A DNA stretch of 64,000 bases, from assembly GCF_003416765.1 (NCBI RefSeq), contig NZ_QSNG01000001.1:1762742-1826741 (forward strand), in the 5' to 3' direction. How positions within the stretch are numbered: the stretch's first letter is position 1; each line of letters begins with the position of its first letter. The DNA comes from Paratractidigestivibacter faecalis. Lineage in GTDB: Bacteria; Actinomycetota; Coriobacteriia; Coriobacteriales; Atopobiaceae. Below are positions 19,300 to 27,429 of this stretch, one piece after another. The translations under genes were made by a program, and so were the position numbers. The notes under the pieces were generated by a model. That model saw only the letters and a list, made by a program, of their open reading frames with translations. It did not search any database and was not told the origin of the DNA.

Positions 19300-19956
19300 A
19301 TGAGCGAGAACGTCAGCAGAAGAGGCTTTGTAAAGATGGCCTTCCTCACGGCAACGGGAGCGGCAGCATTCGCCGTTGCTCCCGGGCGAATCGCTCTTGC
19401 AGAAGAACCGCAAGAGCTTACCGCCGCAGATGAAGATTCACTCATCATCGAAGACGAAACTGGGACCTTCATCATTACCGTTGAAGAGAGCGGCGAGGTT
19501 CGCACCGTAACTGTCACCAACGCCGAAACCGGCCATTCCGATCAAATCATTTACGACATCAATCAGTCGACCGTATATTCGACTTACACTCAAGAGACGA
19601 CAGCTCTAACCGGAGAGCTGGCCCTGCAGGACGAGAAACGAGTCGGCGGAGCAGCCCGAAGCCGCACGGCCTATTCGACAAGGCAAATTTCGTACGCTCA
19701 AATCAAGAGCGCGGCAGGAACAATCTCCTCTGCAGCGACACTCGCCGCTGCCATTCTCGCGTTTGTCCCCGGAGCTACCATGGCCGCAAGCGTCAGCAGT
19801 CTCGTAAGTGCGGTCGCGGGCGCGGTCAACAACGTAACCAGCCCCTCGACAAGCCACGGCGTTAAGGTGAGGATTGCAACGACCAAGTACTACCGTCGCG
19901 GCAACCACATCCCCTATCGAACTGTGAAGCAGGTAACCGGAGCGTCGCTGTATTAG
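19300..19956 (+). CDS. Tat-exported protein with C-terminal hydrophobic Gly/Ala-rich segment, unknown function
   Basis: A 218-residue protein with a clear twin-arginine signal: SRRGFVK at residues 6-12, a hydrophobic core, and a likely cleavage after Ala34 (RIALA/EE). The mature N-terminal half (about 35-110) is acidic and beta-rich. Residues 139-179 are a long uncharged Ala/Ser/Val segment that looks able to enter membranes, followed by a basic tail (KYYRRGNH). No family was recognised. Signal, amphipathic segment and neighbouring small membrane protein recall bacteriocin-immunity pairs, but that is inference. GGAAAGGA precedes the ATG. Confidence 0.7.
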   Translation: MSENVSRRGFVKMAFLTATGAAAFAVAPGRIALAEEPQELTAADEDSLIIEDETGTFIITVEESGEVRTVTVTNAETGHSDQIIYDINQSTVYSTYTQETTALTGELALQDEKRVGGAARSRTAYSTRQISYAQIKSAAGTISSAATLAAAILAFVPGATMAASVSSLVSAVAGAVNNVTSPSTSHGVKVRIATTKYYRRGNHIPYRTVKQVTGASLY

Positions 19957-19983
19957 AACATGTACCCGAAGGCGTGACCAGAT

Positions 19984-20283
19984 ATGACTCGCGAGAAGCT
20001 GAAGGCTCACATCAAACTCTGCGCCAAAGACCCACTTTGGTGGCTTCTCTTGCTTTGCATTGCCCTCTCGCTTTTCTTCAATATCCGCGAGAGGCTCGGG
20101 CTGGGCACGCCCAGCAAATGGGGAGGCTGGCTTTGCATCGCAACCGGGGCAACCGTTCTTGGTTCATGCGTTAGAAAGATATTCGTCGGCTCTTCTCGAG
20201 AAAGCACCGTCGAGAGTCGCGCAGCTTTGGGCGCCCTCGCCATCCTGACTTGCCTCTTTGGAATTGACGTCCTGCTTATGTAG
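19984..20283 (+). CDS. Small membrane protein, three predicted spans, possible immunity protein
   Basis: A 99-residue protein with hydrophobic segments at about 18-34, 47-66 and 80-98 and a basic N-terminus (MTREKLKAHIKLCAK). No family was recognised. It follows the Tat-exported protein by 27 bases with a GAAGG-like ribosome binding site and is closed by its own terminator, so the two form a bicistron. Its size and topology would fit an immunity or accessory protein. Confidence 0.6.
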   Translation: MTREKLKAHIKLCAKDPLWWLLLLCIALSLFFNIRERLGLGTPSKWGGWLCIATGATVLGSCVRKIFVGSSRESTVESRAALGALAILTCLFGIDVLLM

Positions 20284-20288
20284 TCACC

Positions 20289-20327
20289 GTGCCGCCCGTG
20301 CCATCAGACGTGGGCGGCACTTCTTTG
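20289..20327 (+). terminator. Intrinsic terminator after the Tat-protein bicistron
   Basis: The stem GTGCCGCCC/GGGCGGCAC (20289-20320) is followed by TTCTTTGTT, 6 bases past the stop of the membrane protein. Confidence 0.8.
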
Positions 20328-20354
20328 TTACGCACTTCTCGACTTTCCGAGCGC

Positions 20355-20385
20355 TTGACTTGGAGCTGCTCCAGGGTGCGACAAT
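20355..20385 (+). promoter_or_regulatory. Candidate promoter with palindrome upstream of the DUF362 gene
   Basis: TTGACT (20355-20360) and GACAAT (20380-20385), 19 bases apart, flank a perfect TGGAGC-T-GCTCCA palindrome (20361-20373) that could be an operator in the spacer. The spacing is long, so confidence is low. Confidence 0.35.
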
Positions 20386-20447
20386 CTCGTTGCTGTCGCG
20401 CGGCTGAGGGGCCGGCGGAGCGGACACCACCAACGAGAGGAGAGCGC

Positions 20448-21632
20448 ATGGAGCCGTCGAAGGTCTACTTCTGCGACCTGCACACGCACATGGGCGATGG
20501 CCTGCCCAACAAGCTCAAGAGGCTCATCAAGGCAGCCGGCATCGGCCAGATTGACTTTGAGAACAAGTTCGTCGCCATCAAGATGCACCTGGGAGAGCCG
20601 GGCAACCTCAGCTACCTGCGGCCCAACTATGCTCGCGCCGTCGTGGACGTGGTGCGCGAGCTGGGCGGCAAGCCGTTCATCACCGACTGCAACACGCTCT
20701 ACGTGGGTGGCCGCAAGAACGCCCTGGACCACCTGGACAGTGCCTACGCCAACGGCTTCAACCCCTTCCAGACCGGATGCCACACCATCATCGCCGACGG
20801 CCTCAGGGGCCTGGACGAGGTCGAGGTGCCCGTCGAGGGCGGCGAGTACGTCAAGAACGCCAAGATCGGCCGCGCCCTCATGGATGCCGACGTGGTCATC
20901 AGCCTCACCCACTTCAAGGGCCACGAGCAGGCCGGCTTTGGCGGCACCATGAAGAACCTGGGCATGGGCGGCGGCTCGCGCGCGGGCAAGATGGAGCAGC
21001 ATGCCGCCGGCAAGCCCAGCGTCTCGCAGAAGAGGTGCATCGGGTGCCGCCAGTGCGAGAAGATCTGCGCCCACAGCGCCTTCTCGTTTGACCAGACCCA
21101 CGAGCATGAGTTTGCCAACGGCAAGGTTCGCGAGGTCCACGTGGCCAGCATCGACCACAGCAAGTGCGTGGGCTGCGGCCGCTGCATCGCCGTGTGCAAC
21201 CAGGACGCCATCCGCCCGGACTACAACCAGGCCGCTGAGGTGCTTAACTACAAGATCGCCGAGTACACCAAGGCCATCGTGGACGGCCGCCCGTGCTTCC
21301 ACATCAGCCTGGCCATTGACGTGAGCCCCAACTGCGACTGCCACGACGAGAACGACAAGCCCATCGTCGGGGACATCGGCTTCTTTGCCAGCTTTGACCC
21401 CGTAGCCCTTGACCAGGCCTGCATTGACGCCGTCCAGGCCGCTGCCGCCCTGCCCGACACCGAGTACACCCACATGCACGACAAGCTCGAGGAGGCGGGC
21501 GAGCTGGACGAGGCCCACGCCAGCGACAAGTTCCACATCACCCACCCGGACACCGACTGGAAGTCCTGCATCGACCACGCCGAGATGATCGGCATCGGCA
21601 CGCACGAGTACGAGCTCATCCGCGTGAAGTAG
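20448..21632 (+). CDS. DUF362-family protein with two 4Fe-4S clusters
   Basis: A 394-residue protein with a DUF362 body and an inserted bacterial ferredoxin domain. Cluster 1 is Cys197/200/203/207 (CIGCRQCEKIC) and cluster 2 is Cys240/243/246/250 (CVGCGRCIAVC). GHEQAGFGGTMKNLGMG (158-174) is typical of DUF362. The family is widespread in anaerobes and thought to act in electron transfer or metal-cofactor work, but no reaction is established. GAGAGGAGAG precedes the ATG. GC content returns to the genome norm here. Confidence 0.85.
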   Translation: MEPSKVYFCDLHTHMGDGLPNKLKRLIKAAGIGQIDFENKFVAIKMHLGEPGNLSYLRPNYARAVVDVVRELGGKPFITDCNTLYVGGRKNALDHLDSAYANGFNPFQTGCHTIIADGLRGLDEVEVPVEGGEYVKNAKIGRALMDADVVISLTHFKGHEQAGFGGTMKNLGMGGGSRAGKMEQHAAGKPSVSQKRCIGCRQCEKICAHSAFSFDQTHEHEFANGKVREVHVASIDHSKCVGCGRCIAVCNQDAIRPDYNQAAEVLNYKIAEYTKAIVDGRPCFHISLAIDVSPNCDCHDENDKPIVGDIGFFASFDPVALDQACIDAVQAAAALPDTEYTHMHDKLEEAGELDEAHASDKFHITHPDTDWKSCIDHAEMIGIGTHEYELIRVK

Positions 21633-22140
21633 ACCGGGCCAAGCGAGACAAGGGGGGGCGGGGTGGATGTCTCATCCGACGAGGCGTCCACCCCGCCACC
21701 TTCACCGGGGGCGGCCAAAAATGGCGGCACGCTGCTGACCTGCGGTTTTCTCGACAGGTCTTGCCGGCGCGTCCAAAACCGCGAACCCAAAACGTTTTTA
21801 TCCCCGGTTAAGCACCCCGTTGGCACCGCAGCGGGCGGCCGCGAGAGATGCGGGGGCGCCCCGGAAGGGCAAAGACGCTGCGCGCCACGTCCTCGAGACG
21901 GGCTTGGCGCTCCCGGCCCTCCCCCGCGCTGGCGCGGCCCAGCGCCGCGTCATCGTCCAGGGCAATGGCAACCAGAAAGATCCTCCCCACCGCCGTGTTC
22001 GGCACGTTCCAGCGCATCCTCGACGTCGTTCTCATGAGAGCCCCTTCTCGCTTCTGGCCTGGCCCAAGCGCCCGGCGCATGGCCCGATGGTCTCCCACGC
22101 CGTGAGATCTCGGTAGGTTACAAACGTCCCAAACTTGGCG
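21633..22140. other. 508-base gap between convergent genes, no supported gene
   Basis: The left part holds an inverted repeat GGCGGGGTGGATG/CGTCCACCCCGCC (21657-21696) that may act as a factor-independent terminator for the DUF362 gene, although there is no U-tract. A minus-strand reading frame from about 22035 to 21808 begins MRTTSRMRWNVPNTAVGRIF. It has no recognised family and only a weak ribosome binding site, so it may be a decayed fragment. Nothing else was supported. Confidence 0.5.
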
Positions 22141-23583
22141 TCAGCGCTGGTCAGATGTACCATCCTGCGGCCCGGGAACCCAGTCAAAGAAGAAGTGCAT
22201 GAGCTCCACGCGATTTGCGGTGCCGGTCTTGGCATTCATGCTGGCCACGTGCCGGTAGAACGCCGTGCGAGAAAGGCACAGGGTTCGCGCGAGGTCCTGC
22301 ACGCTCTGGCGCGAGGTCACCATGGCCTGGAGCACCTCGGTCTCCCGCTCGGTGAGCGCGAACTCGAGGGCAAAGGCCGCCAGGCGCTCGTCGCTGGTGG
22401 GGGCGGCCAAGACAGGCGCGTCCTTCTCGTCAAACAGGGGAAGGGCCGGCTCCGGCCGCGGTCCCAGGATGACCAGGAAGGTCACGGCGAGCATGGCCGC
22501 AAGGATTGCCAGGATGACGGCGGTCTCGGCCAGAGCGCTTCTCTCCGAAACGAGCGCGAGCGCCGGTGCGGCCATCAGGAGCGAGACCGCGCTGTTGAGG
22601 GCGCCGCCCATGCCCGACCACAGCGCGTAGCAGCCGGACTCCCTCGCCACGAGCATGAAGGCCGAGGTGTAGAACACCACGAAGAAGCCCGAACCCAGAT
22701 AGTAGACCGCGCTCGCCAGAGCCCACTGCGCTCCCTGCATCACCGCAAAGACGGCAAAACTTGCGAGCGTGGTCACCACCGCCATGAGCCCAGGCTCCCA
22801 GCGGTGGTCAAGGCGGTCCGTGACCTCGCCGGCAACCAGGGCAGATATTGCCAGGAGGAGCCTGGTCCAGGCGCCCAGGTCGGCCAGGCCGTCCGCCTGC
22901 GCGCTGGTGAGGTTGACGTCCACCGTAGAGAACACACAGGTCATGAGCGCTATAAGCAAGGCGAGAAGTGCCACTCCCCGCACGGGACGGCCCTGGCCGC
23001 CGGGTGCGGGAGGCCCCTCCAGGCCGACGCCGTCCTCCCCGAGGCAGCACGCGGCCAGGACGGGCATGGCAGCGGCAGGGGCCGCAAGCAGAAGAACCAG
23101 GACAACGGGTGTGGGCACCACGGCCATCAGCAGGCACTGGACCACGATGCCCGCGGCATACGCGCCGCCAACGGCGCGGGCGATTTCCGGTCCGTCGGCA
23201 AAGCGCCTGGCCAGCGCCTCATGGGCAGCGGCTCCGGCAAATCCCACGAAGAGCATGGTCGCAAGGCCGCTGGCCAGGAGCGCCAGGGCGCCCGGCACCA
23301 GGGATGTTGCCAGCAGGCCCACGGCAGACAGCGTGCCCGAGGCGTGGATCAGCGACGCAAACCCTGGCACGCGCATCCGGACGAGGGCATACAGCAGAAA
23401 GCCAACCAGGCTCGCGGTGGCAGCTACGGACTCGGCAAAGGCCACCGCGTCAGGCGGCAGAAAGGCCGCGGCGCGCTCGTCAAGAAGGGATTCCATGGAG
23501 AGAAACAGCACGTAGAACAGCGAGAGCGACACAATGGGGCGCATGGAGGCAAAGCCATCCTCCAACCTGGCCTTCCGTTCCAT
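22141..23583 (-). CDS. MFS-type membrane domain fused to LuxR-family HTH
   Basis: A 480-residue protein. Residues 15 to about 385 form around ten to twelve hydrophobic segments in an MFS-like arrangement. Residues about 412-480 are a LuxR/GerE helix-turn-helix starting LTERETEVLQAMV, with recognition region SVQDLARTLCLSRTAFYRHV. Such membrane-tethered LuxR regulators are abundant in Coriobacteriia (Eggerthellaceae and relatives) and are presumed one-component membrane sensors; ligands are largely unknown. It is monocistronic with nothing adjacent that names its target. Confidence 0.88.
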   Translation of the reverse strand: MERKARLEDGFASMRPIVSLSLFYVLFLSMESLLDERAAAFLPPDAVAFAESVAATASLVGFLLYALVRMRVPGFASLIHASGTLSAVGLLATSLVPGALALLASGLATMLFVGFAGAAAHEALARRFADGPEIARAVGGAYAAGIVVQCLLMAVVPTPVVLVLLLAAPAAAMPVLAACCLGEDGVGLEGPPAPGGQGRPVRGVALLALLIALMTCVFSTVDVNLTSAQADGLADLGAWTRLLLAISALVAGEVTDRLDHRWEPGLMAVVTTLASFAVFAVMQGAQWALASAVYYLGSGFFVVFYTSAFMLVARESGCYALWSGMGGALNSAVSLLMAAPALALVSERSALAETAVILAILAAMLAVTFLVILGPRPEPALPLFDEKDAPVLAAPTSDERLAAFALEFALTERETEVLQAMVTSRQSVQDLARTLCLSRTAFYRHVASMNAKTGTANRVELMHFFFDWVPGPQDGTSDQR

Positions 23584-23696
23584 GGTGCCCTCCCCTCTCG
23601 GGTGCTTTTGGCCATTCTAGGCGGGCGGCGCGCCAGATACCCCGACGGCACGGGGCGGAATCGCCACGTTGACCCGAGTCAACGGCGGGCGGCAAC

Positions 23697-23726
23697 AAAA
23701 AAGGCCGCCGGCAGACGCCGACGACC
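23697..23726 (-). terminator. Intrinsic terminator after tRNA-Pro
   Basis: The stem GGTCGTCGGC/GCCGGCGGCC (23703-23726) with two G-T pairs is followed by TTTTTT on the minus strand. Confidence 0.85.
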
Positions 23727-23737
23727 TTGTGCAATCG

Positions 23738-23814
<77 letters not shown>

Positions 23815-23829
23815 ATGCAAGGGAGAAGT

Positions 23830-24711
23830 TTAGCAGACTTTTTGCGGCTCGCCAACCGTCAATGTGGCAAAAGACCACCAGCCGCGCTTCTGGGCGGCGC
23901 GCTCGGCCAGCGCCCGCGCGTCCCCAAGGCTCTGGCAAACCGCAAAGACGCAGCTACCGGAGCCAGTCACCATGGCGGTGAGGGCCTCAGGCTGCTCGGC
24001 CATCCAGGCCTCGACCTCGGCGCAACCCGGCTGCAGGCGCTTGGCGGCCGGCGCCAGGTTGTTGTAGAGAAGCCCGCGCGCGGCTGCGGCGTCACCGGCG
24101 CGCAGCGCCTCGCAGATGGCGTCGTAGTCGGCGGGCACGGTGGGCTCCAGGTCAAACTCGTCGTAGGCGGCCTTGGCGGAGACGCCCTCGCCCTCGGGCA
24201 TGACCAGCGCGACGGGCAGCGCCAGCCCGCCGAAGCGCTCCGTGAGGACGTCGCCTGCGCCCAGGTGCAGGGAGGGCACCGGGTCAAGGAAGAACGCCAC
24301 GTCGGCTCCCACGCGGCGGGCGACTGCAACAACGCGCGGGTCGAGCGGCTCTGCGCCCCAGCGCTCGGCCAGCGCGCGGAGGGTGGCACCGGCGTCCGCG
24401 GACGAGCCGCCCAGGCCGGCCTTCTCGGGGATGCGGGCCGTCACGGTGATGCTGACGGCAGGCTCCACGCCCAGCTCCTCGGCCAAAAGGCACGCGGCCT
24501 TCCAGACCGTGGTCTTCTGCGGCGGCACGCACAGCGCGGGCTCATGCGTGACGGAGAGAGCGGGCGCGTCCTCTATGACGATGGTGTCAAACAGCGCGAC
24601 GGGCGCCATAACGGAGTCGACGCGGTGGTAGCCGCGCTCGTCAAGCTGGGAGTGAATGCCCAGGTGGAGGTTGATTTTGCAAGGTGTCTGGACAGTCTGG
24701 CGACCTGGCAT
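23830..24711 (-). CDS. ispE: 4-diphosphocytidyl-2-C-methyl-D-erythritol kinase
   Basis: A 293-residue GHMP kinase of the MEP isoprenoid pathway, acting between IspD and IspF, which are encoded at 7-8.4 kb. The ATP-binding glycine loop PEKAGLGGSSADAGATL is near residues 94-110, the N-terminal CKINLHLGI near 11-19, and the C-terminal GSGSCVFAV near 253. It is 13 bases downstream of veg, the same neighbourhood as in Bacillus. Confidence 0.94.
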   Translation of the reverse strand: MPGRQTVQTPCKINLHLGIHSQLDERGYHRVDSVMAPVALFDTIVIEDAPALSVTHEPALCVPPQKTTVWKAACLLAEELGVEPAVSITVTARIPEKAGLGGSSADAGATLRALAERWGAEPLDPRVVAVARRVGADVAFFLDPVPSLHLGAGDVLTERFGGLALPVALVMPEGEGVSAKAAYDEFDLEPTVPADYDAICEALRAGDAAAARGLLYNNLAPAAKRLQPGCAEVEAWMAEQPEALTAMVTGSGSCVFAVCQSLGDARALAERAAQKRGWWSFATLTVGEPQKVC

Positions 24712-24724
24712 GTCCTAGGCCTTC

Positions 24725-25021
24725 CTACTGCTGCTCCTCGGCCACGTAGTCAAAGAGGCGCTCGCCGGAGTCAATGTCAAAGAGCTCGACGGTGCCGGTC
24801 AGGATGTCCACGTACTGGTAGGACTGGCGGGCGGTGCGGCCGCGGCGTTCCTCGACCTCGACCACAAAGAGGGAGGGGTGCACGTGCACGAGGGTGCCGG
24901 CGCGCTCGACGATGCGAGAGCGACCCATGTTGGCACGGACCTTGATGCGCTGGCCCTCGAGGTCCCTGAGTCGGTCTTTGATTTCGTCAACGCGGTTGAC
25001 GGACGGAATCTCGTTCTCCAT
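24725..25021 (-). CDS. veg: Veg family protein
   Basis: A 98-residue protein of the Veg family (DUF1021), known in B. subtilis as a very highly expressed small protein that promotes biofilm matrix gene expression. The basic stretch RDLEGQRIKVRANMGR (about 19-34) and the SYQYVDILTGTVEL segment are typical. GGAGGG precedes the ATG at 25021. The veg-ispE order is conserved with Firmicutes. A small hairpin GCCCAAGCTGGGC lies in the 5' leader (25036-25048). Confidence 0.85.
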   Translation of the reverse strand: MENEIPSVNRVDEIKDRLRDLEGQRIKVRANMGRSRIVERAGTLVHVHPSLFVVEVEERRGRTARQSYQYVDILTGTVELFDIDSGERLFDYVAEEQQ

Positions 25022-25213
25022 GGATACCCTCCAACGCCCAGCTTGGGCGGTAAACAGTCATATACGATTCTAAATGATACCCGCAAACGGTATTGACCTT
25101 GCACGCCTTTAGTGCTTCCCCACGACAAGAACACGGCCAAATACCACTTGCCAACGGGAGTCCGCCGCAGGCGGTCTACAATGCCCGTGAACGCCCGAGA
25201 GAAAGGACTTCCC

Positions 25214-26293
25214 ATGAACCAGGACCGTCTTGCAAAGGTCAGGGCAAACCTCAGGAACCAGGGTCTTGAGCAGGCGCTTCTTGTCGACCCGCTCTCCATC
25301 TGGTGGCTGTGCGGCTACTACACCGAGCCCTACGAGCGCTTCCTTGCGCTCTACGTCCCCGCCGAGGGCACCCCGACGCTCTTCCTCAACCGCCTCTTCC
25401 CGGAGGCCGGCGGCGCCTGCGAGGACGTGCGCACCTTCAGCGACACCGACAACCCGGTGGCCCTGGTGGCCCAGGTCACCGACCACGCAAAGCCGCTCGG
25501 CGTGGACAAGGAGCTTGCGGCCCGCTGGCTCGTGCCCCTCATGGATGCCGGCTGCGCCACGACGTTTAGCCTGGCCAGCGCCGCCGTTGACGACGCCCGC
25601 TCCATCAAGGACGCCCGCGAGCGGGAGCTCATGCGCCACGCCTCCGCCACCAACGACGCCGCCATGGAGTGGCTGGCGTCCCAGGTGCGCCCCGGCGTGA
25701 CCGAGCTCGAGATTGCCGACGGCCTCCTGGGCGAGTACCGTCGCCTGGGCGCCCAGGACCACTCGTTTGCGCCCATCGTGAGCTTTGGCGCCAACGGCGC
25801 GGACCCGCACCACGGCCCCGACGGCACCGCCTTCAACCGCGGCGACGTGGTCCTCTTTGACGTGGGCTGCAAGCAGGACTGGTACTGCTCCGACATGACA
25901 CGCACGTTCTTCACCGCCGAGCCCACCGAGCACCAGCGCGCCGTCTACGAGACCGTGCGCCGCGCCAACGAGGCTGCCGAGAAGATCGTCCGACCCGGCG
26001 TGACGTTTGCCCAGATCGACCTCACCGCACGCAAGGTCATCGAGGACGCCGGCTGGGGCGAGTACTTCACGCATCGCCTTGGCCACCAGATCGGCCTCGT
26101 CGACCACGAGCCGGGCGACGTCTCCGCCACGCACGACGAGCCCGTCCGCGAGGGGCAGGTCTTCTCCATCGAGCCCGGCATCTACCTGCCCGGAGACATC
26201 GGCGTTCGCGTGGAGGACCTGGTCATCGTGACCGCCGACGGTTGCGAGGTCCTCAACCACTACAGCAAAGACCTCACGGTCCTCAACGTCTAG
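25214..26293 (+). CDS. M24-family aminopeptidase (Xaa-Pro peptidase type)
   Basis: A 359-residue protein with a creatinase-like N-terminal domain (1 to about 125) and a pita-bread catalytic domain. Metal ligands are seen in LFDVGCKQDWYCSDMTR (two Asp), HRLGHQIGLVDHEPG (His), FSIEPGIYL (Glu) and VRVEDLV (Glu). It is expected to release the N-terminal residue before proline in the cytoplasm. ATG at 25214 has GAAAGGACTT upstream. It is monocistronic and convergent with nagB. Confidence 0.9.
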   Translation: MNQDRLAKVRANLRNQGLEQALLVDPLSIWWLCGYYTEPYERFLALYVPAEGTPTLFLNRLFPEAGGACEDVRTFSDTDNPVALVAQVTDHAKPLGVDKELAARWLVPLMDAGCATTFSLASAAVDDARSIKDARERELMRHASATNDAAMEWLASQVRPGVTELEIADGLLGEYRRLGAQDHSFAPIVSFGANGADPHHGPDGTAFNRGDVVLFDVGCKQDWYCSDMTRTFFTAEPTEHQRAVYETVRRANEAAEKIVRPGVTFAQIDLTARKVIEDAGWGEYFTHRLGHQIGLVDHEPGDVSATHDEPVREGQVFSIEPGIYLPGDIGVRVEDLVIVTADGCEVLNHYSKDLTVLNV

Positions 26294-26334
26294 CGGCGCG
26301 AACAGCGCGCACTTCTCGCCTGGCGAGAAACACA

Positions 26335-26369
26335 AGAAGCGCCGCAGGCCACTGACCTGCGGCGCTTCT
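26335..26369. terminator. Bidirectional stem-loop between the M24 peptidase and nagB
   Basis: A 14-bp stem AGAAGCGCCGCAGG/CCTGCGGCGCTTCT (26335-26369) is shared by the two convergent genes. It is preceded by an inverted pair TTCTCGCC/GGCGAGAA (26313-26329). U-tracts are weak on both strands. Confidence 0.65.
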
Positions 26370-26403
26370 GCTTTGCCTGGGAAGGCTGCCCTCGGGACGC
26401 GAC

Positions 26404-27138
26404 CTACGCCTCCGGGCAGAGGGCGAGGGCAGCCTCGTCGGCGACCACGACGCAGTTGGTGTGCAGCTGCAGGATGGACGCGGGGCACTGCGGGGTGACC
26501 GGACCAAAGCACATGTCACGCACGGCCTGGGCCTTCTTCTCGCCGTTGGCCACGATGACGATCATGCGGGCGTACATGATGGTCTGGGTGCCCATGGTGT
26601 AGGCCTGGCGCGGGACCTGGTCGATGCTGTCGAACAGGCGGCTGTTGGCCTGAATGGTGCTCTCGGTGAGGTCCACGCAGTGCGTGCCCTTGGAGAAGTG
26701 GTCATCGGGCTCGTTGAAGCCGATGTGGCCGTTGTTGCCGATGCCAAGGAGCTGCAGGTCAGGGTAGCCGGCGGCAGCGACCATGGCGTCGTACTCGGCG
26801 CAGGCGGCAGCGGCGTCGGGGTTGGCGCCGTCGGGCACGTGCGTGTTGTTGATGTCGATGTTGATGTGGTTGAAGAAGTTGTCGCGCATGAAGTAGTGGT
26901 AGCTCTGCGGGTCATCGTGGGAGAGGCCGCGGTACTCGTCCAGGTTGTAGGTGCTGACCTGCGAGAAGTCCACGTCGCCCTTCTGATACCACTCGGAGAG
27001 CTGCTTGTAGGCGCCAATGGGCGTGCTGCCGGTGGCAAGGCCGAGCACGCAGTCAGGCTTGAGGATGACCTGCGCGGAGATGAGGTTTGCGGCCTTGCGG
27101 CTCATGTCGGCATAGTCTTTTGCACGGACGATCTTCAT
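26404..27138 (-). CDS. nagB: Glucosamine-6-phosphate deaminase
   Basis: A 244-residue NagB that converts glucosamine 6-phosphate to fructose 6-phosphate and ammonia. The signature loop LATGSTPIGAYK (34-45), NLDEYRGL, and LGIGNNGHIGFNEP (about 131-144) are present. AGAAGGGG precedes ATG 27138. No nagA or N-acetylglucosamine transporter is adjacent. The enzyme may work with the mannose-type PTS in this window, though that is only a guess. Confidence 0.93.
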   Translation of the reverse strand: MKIVRAKDYADMSRKAANLISAQVILKPDCVLGLATGSTPIGAYKQLSEWYQKGDVDFSQVSTYNLDEYRGLSHDDPQSYHYFMRDNFFNHINIDINNTHVPDGANPDAAAACAEYDAMVAAAGYPDLQLLGIGNNGHIGFNEPDDHFSKGTHCVDLTESTIQANSRLFDSIDQVPRQAYTMGTQTIMYARMIVIVANGEKKAQAVRDMCFGPVTPQCPASILQLHTNCVVVADEAALALCPEA

Positions 27139-27265
27139 GGGTGCACCCCTTCTGTTGGCGACCACCAGGGCGAGGTCGCAAAGACGGTGAGACGCACCCG
27201 CCACGTCGAGGCCCCTGCCCGTCCATGGCGGCCCGGGACGCGCCCGGTCGGCACCATCATGCCGC

Positions 27266-27308
27266 AAAAAGGTGCCGCTTGCCATGACTTTCAGGCAAGC
27301 GGCACACC
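27266..27308 (-). terminator. Intrinsic terminator after rdgB (or of a small RNA)
   Basis: A long stem, GGTGTGCCGCTTGCC/GGCAAGCGGCACC (27271-27308), is followed by TTTTT on the minus strand, 120 bases beyond rdgB and 128 bases before nagB. The distance from rdgB leaves room for a short independent transcript ending here. Confidence 0.85.
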
Positions 27309-27429
27309 TTGGCGACAAATACTCTGAGCTGGTATTTCTTTAGCGATGCCACCGTTGCGGGATGCCTGCGGGTGGCTCAGATTTAAGAACCAGGGAAGGG
27401 CTGTCCGGGGCCTTCCGGCCACCCCGGCG

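Noticed and set aside
21808-22098. 96-codon minus-strand frame in the gap after the DUF362 gene
   Set aside because: No recognised family, weak ribosome binding site, overlapping frames on the other strand of the same size. Kept only as a note in the gap entry.
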